A stretch of 64,000 nt of DNA from Catellatospora sichuanensis (GTDB lineage: Bacteria > Actinomycetota > Actinomycetes > Mycobacteriales > Micromonosporaceae), in NCBI RefSeq assembly GCF_007483665.1, contig NZ_ML660191.1, forward strand, positions 83,074 to 147,073, read 5' to 3'. The position numbers and the translations under genes are program-made. The notes beneath the pieces are model-generated. The model ran no database searches and was not told the DNA's origin. It was given only the letters and a program-made list of their open reading frames with translations. Below, piece after piece: positions 43,579-52,403 of this stretch; positions within the stretch are counted from its first letter, which is position 1, and the number at the start of each line of letters is the position of its first letter.

Positions 43579-44672
43579 CCGGTGTACCAGCCGGGGTGGG
43601 GCCGTTCGAGCCCGGCTTCGGCTCCCCGCCGGAAGGCCGCGGCGGCGAACTGCCCGGCCGATGTCCGGAGCGCTTTTACGCTCGACATCGGCAGGTAGCG
43701 CCGGAACAGGCCCGGGAACGCGGTCGCGAAGGCGCGTGCGGCCAGCGGGCCGGGCTCGGGGGGCGCGGTGTCCGGCATGGTCAGACCGAGTGCGAAGTAC
43801 GTCGTCCAGTATTCGAAGAGGGTGAGCTCGCTGACCGCGGCGGGCAGAGCCGGGTCGGCGGCGGCGAGGTCGGCGTAGAACCGCTCGGACAGGTCGGCTT
43901 TGCGCAGGCCGTCGGGGAGCCTGGTGTCGGCGAACTCGCCGAGCCAGGTGAGCTCGCCCTCGTCGCCGCAGAAGAACCATTCGGCGTGCACCCGCATCCA
44001 GGACGCCCACGGCACCCAGACCAGGCCGTCCCCTGCCACGGCGGTGTCGAAGTCGACGGGCGCGCCGTCCGCGGCCGGGCACGCGGCGTGCCGCAGTCCT
44101 TGGAAGCCGTTGCCGGTCAGGCTCAGGTGGTCGTCGTGTTCCACCAGGTTCGGCACGGTGACCAGGGTGCGGCGTCCCGTGGCGCGCAGATGCGCCGACA
44201 GCGCGAGGTCGTCGGCGCCGCTCGGGTCCTCGACGCTCGCGGCGAAGTCGAGCGCCGCCTGCCGGGGCAGGACGAGTCCCTGCGACGGGGTGTACACGTC
44301 GACCGCCCGCGCCCAGGACCAGCCCTGCCAGGCGGCGGCGCGCACCAGGCCGGCGGTGCGTGAGCCCCACTCGCAGAACAGGCTGACGGCGTCGTCGGGC
44401 CGGGCCCGTACGGCCCGGTGCAGCTGCTCGGCGAATCCGTCGCACGGCATCACGTCGTCCTGCAGCACCAGGTGGTGGGTCGCGTCGGCGCCGACCGCGG
44501 CCCAGGCTCGCACGGCGTTGCCGAGGTTGCCCCGGCCGGGTGCGCCGTCGTCGACGACCAGTACGGGAGAGAGCTTGACGAGCTCGTCGGCGAGCGCCTG
44601 GGCGCGGTCGGCCCGGGCGGGATGGGTCATGATCACGGTCGACAGGCGTACCTCGCGGTCACTGTGCGGCAT
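43575..44672 (-). CDS. Glycosyltransferase-like (GT-A) protein
   Basis: A 365-residue protein opening with L-S-T-V-I-M-T-H-P-A-R, a strand-turn like GT-A nucleotide-sugar sites. It goes on to H-L-V-L-Q-D-D-V-M-P, a likely DxD metal motif, and D-D-L-A-L-S-A-H-L further on. The C-terminal half, rich in Trp/Phe and acidic residues (W-F-F-C-G-D-E-G-E-L-T-W-L), is not recognised. It overlaps the GT1-like gene by 14 nt and the P450 by 4 nt. Function inferred only from fold-like motifs and company. Confidence 0.6.
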   Translation of the reverse strand: MPHSDREVRLSTVIMTHPARADRAQALADELVKLSPVLVVDDGAPGRGNLGNAVRAWAAVGADATHHLVLQDDVMPCDGFAEQLHRAVRARPDDAVSLFCEWGSRTAGLVRAAAWQGWSWARAVDVYTPSQGLVLPRQAALDFAASVEDPSGADDLALSAHLRATGRRTLVTVPNLVEHDDHLSLTGNGFQGLRHAACPAADGAPVDFDTAVAGDGLVWVPWASWMRVHAEWFFCGDEGELTWLGEFADTRLPDGLRKADLSERFYADLAAADPALPAAVSELTLFEYWTTYFALGLTMPDTAPPEPGPLAARAFATAFPGLFRRYLPMSSVKALRTSAGQFAAAAFRRGAEAGLERPHPGWYTG

Positions 44673-45879
44673 GGCTGCTCCTGGTGATCCGATGCAGGGT
44701 GACGGCGCGCTCCACGTGCTCGACCATCGCCTGCGCGCCGTCGGCGGCGCGGAGGGTCTCCGCGAAGGCGGTGTGGACCTCCCGGTCCGGCGGGGCGAGC
44801 ATCGATGCGATCTTCGCGGCGATGGTCTCGGCCGGGTCGTCCGGCGCGACGGTAGCGCCCAGACCGAGCTCGGTGATGCGGCCGGCGTTGCCGCGCTGCT
44901 CGGCAGAGTGCGGTACGAACACCAGCGGCGTGGCGCACAGCAGGCCCTCGATCATGGAGGAGTGGCCGCCGTGCACGACCGCGGCGCTCGCGCGGGCCAT
45001 GAGGTCGACCGCGTCGTGCCGGAATCCCGCGATGTCGACGGCCAGGTCGCCGGCCGCCGCGGCGACCTGCGCGGCGAGCGCCGCGCTGCCGTCGCCTTCG
45101 ACGCCGAGGGTGACCGCGAGCGGCACGCCGAGCCCGCGGGCGGCGGCCACCACGCGGAGCAGGTCCTTGTCCCCGGCTCCGCTGCCGCCGAGGGTGATGT
45201 TGAGCAGCGGCGCCCGTCCGGTGCGCACCGGCACGGTGTGCAGCTCGGCGGGGACCAGGGCGCCGATGTGGCGGATCTCGGAGACCAGGCTGGTGACCAG
45301 GCCCATCGTCTCGGCGGGGATATCGGACAGCGGGTCGAGCAGCGCCAGGTCGGGCACCAGCATCGCGTCGCCCAGCACCTTGCCGGCGTGGTTGTCGGCG
45401 ACGCCGAGCTGGTCGAGGGTGATGAGGACCTCGGGCAGCACGGCGTGCATCGGATGGCGGAACAGGCGCAGGTTGTGGCAGGTGACGCTGGGCAGCCCGC
45501 GCATCGAGGCGGCCACCGACGCGGTGTTGCGCATGTCGCTGACCACCGCGTCGGGGCCGAAGTCGTCGATGGTGCGCAGCTCGTCGGCCAGGCAGGTCTC
45601 GACGTAGCCGGGGCTGGCCAGCCGGGTGCGGGCGAACGCGCGCAGCTCGGCGATGTCGTCCATGCCGCGCCAGGCCGGGGCGGGGCCGATCTCGTCGATG
45701 CCGAGCCAGGGCAGCCCGGCGCGTTCGACGATCGGGCGGACCTCCTCGTGCGCGGCGACGGCGACCTGGTGGCCGGCGAGCTGGAAGCGCTGCGCGGCGG
45801 TGCGCATCCGGGTGACGTGGCCGAGGCTGGAGCGGCTGAACGCCACGAACAGGACCCGCAGCGGGGACCGGGTGGTCAT
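44659..45879 (-). CDS. GT1/MGT-like UDP-glycosyltransferase
   Basis: A 406-residue GT-B enzyme of the macrolide/aglycone glycosyltransferase type. The N-terminal fold begins V-L-F-V-A-F-S-R-S-S-L-G-H-V-T-R-M. The donor-binding C-half has L-L-N-I-T-L-G-G-S-G-A-G, then A-A-V-V-H-G-G-H-S-S-M-I-E and P-L-V-F-V-P-H-S-A-E-Q-R, the usual HGGxGT...P...Q arrangement in variant form. It transfers sugar to a small-molecule acceptor. It overlaps the MFS gene by ATGA. Confidence 0.85.
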   Translation of the reverse strand: MTTRSPLRVLFVAFSRSSLGHVTRMRTAAQRFQLAGHQVAVAAHEEVRPIVERAGLPWLGIDEIGPAPAWRGMDDIAELRAFARTRLASPGYVETCLADELRTIDDFGPDAVVSDMRNTASVAASMRGLPSVTCHNLRLFRHPMHAVLPEVLITLDQLGVADNHAGKVLGDAMLVPDLALLDPLSDIPAETMGLVTSLVSEIRHIGALVPAELHTVPVRTGRAPLLNITLGGSGAGDKDLLRVVAAARGLGVPLAVTLGVEGDGSAALAAQVAAAAGDLAVDIAGFRHDAVDLMARASAAVVHGGHSSMIEGLLCATPLVFVPHSAEQRGNAGRITELGLGATVAPDDPAETIAAKIASMLAPPDREVHTAFAETLRAADGAQAMVEHVERAVTLHRITRSSHAAQ

Positions 45880-47099
45880 GCGGTTGCTTCCTCCATGGTG
45901 AGCGTGCGCGGGGTGCGCAGGGCGACGACCAGGCTGGCCAGTGCGCACACGGCGAGGGCCGCCAGCGCCTGCCGGGGCCCGAGGACCTCGGTGAGCCAGC
46001 CGCACAGCAGCGTGCCCAGCGGCACCGACCCCCACGCGATCATGCGGCCGACCGCGTTGACCCGGCCCTGCAGGCTCAGCGGGGTCACCATCTGCCGTAC
46101 GGAGATGCCCACCACCATGAAACAGGTGTGGACGGTGTTCCAGCACAGCAGCGCGGCCAGGGCGACGGCCCAGTTCGGTGCGGCGGCATAGGCCAGCAGC
46201 AGGCCGAGGTCGGCACCGATCAGCCACCGGGCGGTGCTGACCGGCGGCGCGGTCTTCAAGCGACGCGCCGCGATCGCGCCGAGCAGCGCGCCGATCCCGG
46301 CAGCGGTCATGATCCAGGCCATCCGGTAGTCGTCGGTGGCCAGGCCCAGCGCGCGCGAGGCGAAGACGACGAGCATGCCGTATACCGCGCCGGCGCTCAC
46401 CCCGACGCCCACGTTGACGATCGTGTACGCGCGCAGCAGTGGCTGGCCGCCGATGAACCGCAGACCCGCCCAGACCGCGTCCGGCTCACGCGCCCGCCCG
46501 GGGTTGACGACGGTAGGCAGTCGCATCATCGCGATCAGCAGCGCCGACACCAGGTAGCAACCGGCGAGCAGGGCGAACGTCGGGCCGAGGCGCAGCGCGT
46601 CGAGCAGGAAGAACCCGACCGGCGCGGCGACCGAGGTGACGACGGTCGAGGCCATCCACAGGTAGCTGTTGGCGCGGAACACCCCGGCCTTGCCGACCAC
46701 GGAAGGGATCGCCGCGGAACTGGCCACCTCGAACCACACGTACACGGTGGCCGAGGCGAACCCGACGACGACCAGCGCCAGCGGCGGCGCGCCGACGGTG
46801 GCGAGCAGCAGGGGCACGCACAGCAGGACGGCGGCGTTGCCGGTCTCCATCCAGACCATGACCCGGGTCGGGGAGGACCGGTCGACGACGGCGCCGGCCA
46901 GCATGCCGAACAGCAGGAACGGCAGCACGTTGACCGCCGAGGCCAGCGCGGCGAGCAGCGCCGACCCGCTGGACTGGTAGACGTACAGCGGCAGCAGCAC
47001 CCACAGGATGGAGTACGCCACCGTGGAGGCGAACTTGCTGGCGACGAGCAGGGCGAGCCCGCTGCCGGCCGGGGACTCGGCCTTGGCGATCGCGGTCAC
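45876..47099 (-). CDS. MFS transporter, MFS_3/enterobactin-exporter type
   Basis: A 407-residue exporter with about eleven or twelve membrane helices. Loop signature F-G-M-L-A-G-A-V-V-D-R-S-S-P-T-R-V is that of the EntS/MFS_3 group, which commonly exports siderophores and secondary metabolites. GTG 47099. It sits inside the glycosyltransferase/P450 cluster, 3 nt after the FMN reductase, so it is the probable exporter of the cluster's product. Confidence 0.88.
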   Translation of the reverse strand: MTAIAKAESPAGSGLALLVASKFASTVAYSILWVLLPLYVYQSSGSALLAALASAVNVLPFLLFGMLAGAVVDRSSPTRVMVWMETGNAAVLLCVPLLLATVGAPPLALVVVGFASATVYVWFEVASSAAIPSVVGKAGVFRANSYLWMASTVVTSVAAPVGFFLLDALRLGPTFALLAGCYLVSALLIAMMRLPTVVNPGRAREPDAVWAGLRFIGGQPLLRAYTIVNVGVGVSAGAVYGMLVVFASRALGLATDDYRMAWIMTAAGIGALLGAIAARRLKTAPPVSTARWLIGADLGLLLAYAAAPNWAVALAALLCWNTVHTCFMVVGISVRQMVTPLSLQGRVNAVGRMIAWGSVPLGTLLCGWLTEVLGPRQALAALAVCALASLVVALRTPRTLTMEEATA

Positions 47100-47102
47100 G
47101 GG

Positions 47103-47726
47103 TCAGTTGGTCCTTCCGACGCGCCGCTCGACCTCTTCGGGGCGCGGCAGCCTGGTCCCTGACTCGATCAGGGCGGTGCCGACGTCGACGATCCGGTCGA
47201 CGGTGCGGCGCAGCGCGTCCATGCCCTCGGTGTCGGACAGGATGCCCTGCTCGCCGCCGGAGTGGATGGTCACCGGGAAGCCGCTGCCGACCAGGATGAA
47301 GCGGTTGAGCAGCAGATTGTGCAGGAGCTGGGCGTGTACGTCGAGGTGGCCGTAGCGCCGGCCGACGACGACGGCCGCGCCGATGGTGTTCGTGAGCGGC
47401 CGGGTGAACCTGAGGTGGCCGACCCCGGCGCGTTCGATGAAGGTCTGCATGAGCGAGGACAGCCCGAACCCGTGGACGGGGGCGGCGAACACGACGGCAT
47501 CGGCGTCGATCATCGCGGCGATGACCTCGCCGACGCTGTCGTCGACGGGGCAGGGATCGGGGCGGGAGTTGCAGGTGCCGCAGTCGCAGGCCAGGACCCG
47601 TTTCTCCGCCAGGTTGATGACCTCGGTCCGGCAGCCGCGCCGCTCGGCGTGGGAGGCCACCTCCTGCGCGGCCTGCCAGGTCGAGCCGCGGCTGCGTTCG
47701 GATCCGTTGATCGCCAGAATCTTCAT
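47103..47726 (-). CDS. NADPH-dependent FMN reductase/flavodoxin-fold protein
   Basis: A 207-residue flavoprotein. The phosphate-binding loop I-N-G-S-E-R-S-R-G-S-T-W opens the protein. A cysteine-containing loop L-A-C-D-C-G-T-C-N-S-R...C-P-V-D-D resembles iron-sulfur flavoproteins. The flavin segment P-V-H-G-F-G-L-S-S-L-M-Q-T-F-I-E-R follows. It reduces FMN or quinones and may supply electrons to the P450. ATG 47726 follows AGGTG. First gene of the minus-strand cluster. Confidence 0.87.
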   Translation of the reverse strand: MKILAINGSERSRGSTWQAAQEVASHAERRGCRTEVINLAEKRVLACDCGTCNSRPDPCPVDDSVGEVIAAMIDADAVVFAAPVHGFGLSSLMQTFIERAGVGHLRFTRPLTNTIGAAVVVGRRYGHLDVHAQLLHNLLLNRFILVGSGFPVTIHSGGEQGILSDTEGMDALRRTVDRIVDVGTALIESGTRLPRPEEVERRVGRTN

Positions 47727-48237
47727 GTTCACCTGATCATCTGTGCGGAGGCTCGCTGTGTGCGCCTCGTCGCGCGATGTCAGCATTTCCCCGTGCGCCG
47801 ACTGCTCGTTCCAATGAGGAGTCTATATTCCGCAAGGCCGCGGGCCGTCGCTGCGGAAGTTTCGGGCCGCCGCCCGGTGATCACGGGTGCCGGTGGGGCG
47901 GCCGTCGGACAGGCAGGGTGCGGGTGAGCAGCCAGCGGCTGTGGACCGTGGATCCAGGCAGAGACAATGACCACACATGCACATGTCTCACAGCGTGGGC
48001 GGCGCGGTGGAACGCGGCCGCGACACGACCCCGCCGGGTCGGCAACCGTGTCACCCCGTCGTGGACAGAACCCCGACGTAGCGGTCGGTAGTCGGCTCCT
48101 CGCTGTGACGATGGGTCCGTGGCGTCGTCCCGCACCGGGTGACGCCGACGAGAACTGCCGTGTCGGGGCCGTACCGGCCGGCACCGGCGGGCCGACACAT
48201 CTCGGCCGCCGCGCAAACGCATGACGGAGGTCGGGGC
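47727..48237. other. 511-bp intergenic/promoter region
   Basis: Regulatory region between the divergent cluster (minus, from 47726) and a small gene (plus, 48238). A minus-strand TATAGA (47827-47822) is the best -10 for the cluster; its -35 is weak. Plus-strand open frames here have poor third-position GC and Arg-rich translations, so I call no gene. Confidence 0.5.
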
Positions 48238-48558
48238 ATGAGTGGCCTGTGGGTGGGTGTCGGCTGGTTCGGTCTGGCGCGGCGGCGGGTGGGCGCCTCG
48301 GCGGTGGTGTACGCGGTGCGCCGTGACTGGCCGGACTGGCGTACACATGAATTCGTGGCACCGCGGTTGATGCAGGCCGACGCGGAGCGGGCCGCGAGCG
48401 CCGAACGCGCGTACTGGCGTCGCAGTCCTGCCCGGCCGGCCTTCAGCGTGGTGCGGATCAGCGTCAACGACTTCCGCATCCACCGGGACCGGCGCGACTG
48501 CCGCGCACCGGACTGCGCGGTCGAGACGCCGCACCGGGCGGAACAGCCCCGGTCGTGA
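48238..48558 (+). CDS. Hypothetical small basic protein
   Basis: A 106-residue protein starting M-S-G-L-W-V-G-V-G-W-F with a charged, Arg-rich remainder (W-P-D-W-R-T-H-E-F-V, then A-E-R-A-Y-W-R-R) and two late cysteines (D-C-R-A-P-D-C). No family recognised; ATG is preceded by GGAGG. Convergent with the ABC permease and separated from it by a hairpin. Confidence 0.5.
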   Translation: MSGLWVGVGWFGLARRRVGASAVVYAVRRDWPDWRTHEFVAPRLMQADAERAASAERAYWRRSPARPAFSVVRISVNDFRIHRDRRDCRAPDCAVETPHRAEQPRS

Positions 48559-48616
48559 CGATGTCGCAGCCAGACGGGCCGCGGCCACATCGCTTGATGC
48601 GCGAGACGTGCCGTAC

Positions 48617-48655
48617 CCGGCCGGCGGGGACCCCGATCGGGACGCCGCCGGCCGG
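48617..48655. terminator. Bidirectional hairpin terminator
   Basis: CCGGCCGGCGG (48617-48627) pairs with 48645-48655, 17-nt interior able to extend, between two convergent stops. Confidence 0.7.
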
Positions 48656-48660
48656 TCGGT

Positions 48661-49863
48661 TCAGATGCCCGCCAGCGCTTCCGTCGGCGTGAGCCGGGCG
48701 GCCCGCACCGCGGGGTAAAGTCCCGCGACCGCGCCGATCAGCAGCGTCGCGGTGAACCCGCCCACCGTCGCCCAAAGCGGCACCACGGCCGGCCAGTCCT
48801 GTGTGGCCGCATACCCGCCGGTCACCACGACGCCGATCAGGAGGCCGCCGAGGCCGCCGAGCGCGGAGAGCAGCAGTGACTCCACCAGGAACTGCAGCAG
48901 GATCTGGCCGCGGGTGGCCCCGAGCGCCCGGCGCAGGCCGATCTCCGACCGGCGTTCGAGCACCGAGATGACCATCGTGTTCGTGACGCCGATCCCGCCG
49001 ACCAGCAGCGCCACCGCGCCGAGGCCCAGCAGCAGGCCGCCGAATGCGTTCTCGGTGATCATCTTGGCGGCCAGCGCGTCGGACGGCCGCGAGACCAGGA
49101 CCTCGTTGGGCGCCCCGGGTTTCACGGTCCGCGGAAGCGCCATCCGCACCTCGACCACCGCGTCCTCGGCCGTACGCGTGTAGACGGTCGTTGCGTGCCC
49201 GTCGAAGCCGAGGTAGGCCGCCGCCGCCGACCAGCCGACGAACACGGCACGGTCCAGGTCCTCGGCCAGCGGCACCGGTCGCAGCACGCCCACCACGGTG
49301 AAGCGGTGGCTGCCGACCACGATCTGCGGCTGTGCCGCGGTGCCGTCGATGCCGAGCCGCTGCGCGGCGGTCCAGCCCAGCACGGCGGTGGGGAAGTCGG
49401 CGGTGGGCAGGCTCAGCCAGCGTCCGCTGACCGGGCTGAGCCCGACCGTCTCCGGCAGGTCCAGGCGGCCCGCGTACACGGTGAGGCTGCCGGTCTGCGC
49501 GGGGTGGACGTGCTCGTTGCGGTACGCGTGCACGTCGGGCAGCCGTGCGACCGCCGACACGGCCTCCACCGATGCGATCCTCGCGATCATGCCGAGCGCC
49601 TCGTCCGGTAGCTGCGTCGGTTTGTCGTCCGACGACCTGCCCGGCTCGACCGTCAGCAGGTTGGTGCCCAGGTCGTCCAGCTGCCGGTCCAGTTCGGCCT
49701 GGCTGGAGCTGGAGATGCCGACCACGGCGATCATCGCGGCGATGCCGATCGCGATGCCGAGCGCGGACAGGAACACCCGCAGTCGGCGCGATCGCAGCCC
49801 GGCCGCGCCGACCCGCAGCACGTCGCCCGGCGACAGCCGCCCGGGGCGGGGTGGGGCGCTCAC
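48661..49863 (-). CDS. MacB/FtsX-like ABC transporter permease
   Basis: A 400-residue permease: one N-terminal helix (S-A-L-G-I-A-I-G-I-A-A-M-I-A-V), a large outside domain (about 50-270), then three helices with the G-G-I-G-V-T-N-T-M-V-I-S-V-L-E-R-R-S-E-I-G-L-R-R-A-L-G-A core typical of MacB/LolC/FtsX mechanotransmission permeases. Coupled by overlap to the ATPase gene. With the PGB-adaptor gene it forms a MacAB-like efflux or peptide-export unit. Confidence 0.92.
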   Translation of the reverse strand: MSAPPRPGRLSPGDVLRVGAAGLRSRRLRVFLSALGIAIGIAAMIAVVGISSSSQAELDRQLDDLGTNLLTVEPGRSSDDKPTQLPDEALGMIARIASVEAVSAVARLPDVHAYRNEHVHPAQTGSLTVYAGRLDLPETVGLSPVSGRWLSLPTADFPTAVLGWTAAQRLGIDGTAAQPQIVVGSHRFTVVGVLRPVPLAEDLDRAVFVGWSAAAAYLGFDGHATTVYTRTAEDAVVEVRMALPRTVKPGAPNEVLVSRPSDALAAKMITENAFGGLLLGLGAVALLVGGIGVTNTMVISVLERRSEIGLRRALGATRGQILLQFLVESLLLSALGGLGGLLIGVVVTGGYAATQDWPAVVPLWATVGGFTATLLIGAVAGLYPAVRAARLTPTEALAGI

Positions 49864-50573
49864 CGGGCCGCCCCGATCCGCGCGGCGAACGGCACCACAC
49901 CGGGTTCGCGCTCGTCGCGCACGATGAGCCCGTCGGCGACCTCGACCCGTCTGGGCAGCCGTGCCGCCAGCTCCCGGTCGTGGGTGATGACTACGACGGT
50001 GGTGCCGGCCGCGTTCAGCTCCGTCAGCAGGCCGAGCACAGTCTCGCCGGAGGCGGAGTCGAGGTTGCCGGTGGGCTCGTCGGCCAGCAGCAGCGGTGGA
50101 TCGCCGATCAGTGCCCGCGCGATCGCCACCCGCTGCCGCTCGCCGCCGGACAGCTCGTGCGGACGGTGGTGCAGCCGATGGCCCAGGCCGACCCGTTCCA
50201 GCGCGGTGTCGGCCCGCCGCAGCCGCTCCCGCGCGGCCACGCTCGAGTAGAGCAGGCCGTCGGCCACCGCCGCCCGCACCGCGACGCCCGGGGTCAGGTG
50301 GAACTGCTGGAAGACGAAGCCGATCGTGGCGGCCCGCAGTCCGGACAGCTGCCGGTCGGACAGGGCCGCCACGTCGTGCCCGCCGATGCGGACCTGGCCG
50401 CTGCTGGGGCGGTCCAGGGTGCCGATCAGGTTGAGGAGGCTGGACTTGCCCGATCCGGAACGCCCGACGACGGCGACCGCCTCGCCGTATCCGATGTCGA
50501 GGCTGACCCCGCGTACGGCCCGTACGCCACCGGGGTAGGTCTTGGTGACGTCCGTCAGCTCGACCACGTTCAC
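49860..50573 (-). CDS. LolD/MacB-type ABC transporter ATPase
   Basis: A 237-residue ABC protein: Walker A G-R-S-G-S-G-K-S-S, signature L-S-G-G-E-R-Q-R, Walker B L-L-L-A-D-E-P-T-G-N-L-D, H-loop I-T-H-D-R-E. It powers the permease that overlaps its stop codon, and its own start overlaps the adaptor gene. Confidence 0.94.
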   Translation of the reverse strand: MNVVELTDVTKTYPGGVRAVRGVSLDIGYGEAVAVVGRSGSGKSSLLNLIGTLDRPSSGQVRIGGHDVAALSDRQLSGLRAATIGFVFQQFHLTPGVAVRAAVADGLLYSSVAARERLRRADTALERVGLGHRLHHRPHELSGGERQRVAIARALIGDPPLLLADEPTGNLDSASGETVLGLLTELNAAGTTVVVITHDRELAARLPRRVEVADGLIVRDEREPGVVPFAARIGAAR

Positions 50574-51622
50574 TGCGCGACCCCCACGGTGACGCCCTCG
50601 GTGATGCCTTCGCCGCTGATCTCGACCTTGCCGCCCGCGAACAGCCCCGTCTGCACGGGCACGATCCGGCTCGTCACGCCGTCACGCAGTTCCACGCCGT
50701 AGCCGCGCTCGCCGACGGCGAGCAGCGCCTGGATCGGCACGACGAGCACGTCGGCGTGCTCGGCGGTGACGAAGCGGACCCGCACCGGACCGGGCTCCGG
50801 CTGGGCTGCAGCTTTCAGGACCAGCTGCACGGTGACCTGGGGCTGGCCCTGGTCCGGCGGCGCATCCGCGGGCGCACCGTCGGTGGGTGTCACCACGCCG
50901 AGCACGGTCGCCTCCACCGGGGCGCCGTCGGGCAGCGCGACGGTGGCCTTGATGCCCTTCCTGGCCAGGTCGGGCTCGGTGGCCGGCACCTTCGCGGTGA
51001 CGACGAGCGTTGTCGGGCCGGCGGTCAGGATGTCACCGGCGGCCGGCGCCCCGAGCCGCGCCGTCTGGGTGGCGATCCGCAGCGGACCGGGTGCGACGAT
51101 CACGTCCGTCGGCGCCACGGTGCCCGTGACGGGCAGCCCCAGATCTTTCTGCCACCGCTTGACGGCGGCCGCGGTCGACGCCGAGTAGGAGGTGTCCGCC
51201 TCGAAGCCGGTGTACTTCAGCGCGATCAGGTTCGCCTCGAGCTGGGCCACGTCCGGGCCTTTGACCCCGTCGGCGAGGGCCCGGTAGAACGGCAGCTCGC
51301 CGTAGAGCAGCACGATCGGGTTGTTGTCCGCACGCAGCAGCGGCTGTCCGCGCCGCACCGTGCTGCCGGCCGCCGGGAGCCAGGTCAGGGTGCCGGCCGC
51401 CTTGGACGTGACCGCCGACGCCTGGCCATAGCCGATCTCGCCGTCGACGATCGTGGCCGCCGTGATCGTCGAAAGCGTCACCTTGACCGTGTCGACCGCG
51501 GGAGCGCCGACGGGGCTGTCGTCCGAGCCTCCGGCGAAGACCCCGGCGGACATCGCCGCCGCCGCGGTGAACACCGCGGCGGCGACGACACCGAAAAGCA
51601 CCCGGCGCCACCGGCCGCTCAT
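50570..51622 (-). CDS. HlyD-like adaptor with peptidoglycan-binding domain
   Basis: A 350-residue exported protein. One N-terminal membrane or signal helix (V-L-F-G-V-V-A-A-A-V-F), a lipoyl-like strand region (G-Q-A-S-A-V-T-S-K-A-A-G-T-L) and a PG_binding_1 domain at about 120-165 (K-G-P-D-V-A-Q-L-E-A-N-L, then A-A-A-V-K-R-W-Q). Beta-barrel parts like membrane fusion proteins complete it. Actinobacterial MacAB-type systems commonly use this form of adaptor. It overlaps both operon neighbours. Confidence 0.85.
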   Translation of the reverse strand: MSGRWRRVLFGVVAAAVFTAAAAMSAGVFAGGSDDSPVGAPAVDTVKVTLSTITAATIVDGEIGYGQASAVTSKAAGTLTWLPAAGSTVRRGQPLLRADNNPIVLLYGELPFYRALADGVKGPDVAQLEANLIALKYTGFEADTSYSASTAAAVKRWQKDLGLPVTGTVAPTDVIVAPGPLRIATQTARLGAPAAGDILTAGPTTLVVTAKVPATEPDLARKGIKATVALPDGAPVEATVLGVVTPTDGAPADAPPDQGQPQVTVQLVLKAAAQPEPGPVRVRFVTAEHADVLVVPIQALLAVGERGYGVELRDGVTSRIVPVQTGLFAGGKVEISGEGITEGVTVGVAQ

Positions 51623-52197
51623 CCGTTCCCCAGCACGTCGCTGCTCCAGGGCATGCAGATCTTCGACGCGGCCTTGACCACGGGTTGCTGCATCTTGGCC
51701 TTGTGCTCCTGTTTCTCCCGCCGCGCGGTGGCCCCGTCGATCGGGCCGGGGTGGGGATCAGGGTCGGGCCAGTCGGGCACGCCGTTCTCGCGCATGCACT
51801 TCGCGATCTCCCGGCCCTCGCGCAGTTGCTCCTCGGTCGGCTTGGCGGGCGTGTCCTGCACCGGGCGGTCCAGCGCGGGCCACTTCTCGAAGCAGGCGAT
51901 CAGGTCGGGAGTCAGGTCGCCCTCCGGCAGGCCCGAGAACTCCATCAGGTTGTCGTGACCGAGGTAGCGGACCTCGGCAAGGCCCTTCTCGTTCAGGCAC
52001 GTCGCGAGGTTCTGCTTCTGCTTGTCGTAGGCGTCCCACAGGCCGGCGGTGCCGGCGTCCGCCTCGCCGGTGGTCTCCGACCCGCCCGGCCCGCACGCCG
52101 TCAACACCGCCACCAGCAACGGCGCGCACGCCGCCAGTGCCGCGTACCGGATGCCACGCCCTGAACGGCGGCTCACACTTCTGCCGTCGATCGGCAT
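51619..52197 (-). CDS. Lipoprotein of the ABC operon, unknown function
   Basis: A 192-residue lipoprotein: hydrophobic leader ending L-T-A-C, lipid-anchored Cys near residue 35. The mature domain is helical and has cysteines in A-T-C-L-N-E-K-G, I-A-C-F-E-K-W, A-K-C-M-R-E-N-G and K-I-C-M-P-W, probably two disulfides. The A-K-C-M-R-E-N-G-V-P-D-W-P-D-P segment recurs in many actinobacterial lipoproteins beside such ABC systems. First gene of the operon, coupled to the adaptor. Confidence 0.82.
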   Translation of the reverse strand: MPIDGRSVSRRSGRGIRYAALAACAPLLVAVLTACGPGGSETTGEADAGTAGLWDAYDKQKQNLATCLNEKGLAEVRYLGHDNLMEFSGLPEGDLTPDLIACFEKWPALDRPVQDTPAKPTEEQLREGREIAKCMRENGVPDWPDPDPHPGPIDGATARREKQEHKAKMQQPVVKAASKICMPWSSDVLGNG

Positions 52198-52334
52198 CTA
52201 CTTCTCCTTCGGGGCTGTCTTCGCATCGCACACGACGTGTCCTTTCCGGAACGTCGCCGCTTGCCTGTCCTGGACGCCGGTGGGTTCATCGGCCGTCTAG
52301 GGACACAGTCCACCAAAGGCGGTGTTATGGGGCG

Positions 52335-52363
52335 GTTAACGAAATTCCACACATACCGTTAAC
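52335..52363. promoter_or_regulatory. Paired GTTAAC sites upstream of lipoprotein/ABC operon
   Basis: GTTAACG (52335-52341) and CGTTAAC (52357-52363) form an inverted pair in an AT-richer patch between the kinase stop and the lipoprotein start. Related GTTAGC/GTGAAC/GCTAAC elements precede the response-regulator gene, suggesting one regulator for both. Confidence 0.5.
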
Positions 52364-52403
52364 ATCGACTGATGTAGATAGATCCTCGGGTTGGGGCGTG
52401 GGT

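Noticed and set aside
41171..44445. Longer readings extending the GT2 and P450 genes upstream
   Set aside because: Upstream parts are Arg/Pro-rich shadow translation of the neighbouring genes; family starts and ATGA coupling fix the shorter forms.
40696..47726. Cluster considered as a RiPP locus with the P450 as peptide crosslinker
   Set aside because: No short precursor gene with an aromatic C-terminus was found adjacent; the nearest such peptide is at 54211, over 6 kb away and behind other operons.
47967..48224. 85-residue plus-strand frame upstream of the 48238 gene
   Set aside because: Third-codon GC is only moderate compared with true genes here, and the product is Arg/Gly/Pro-rich without structure.
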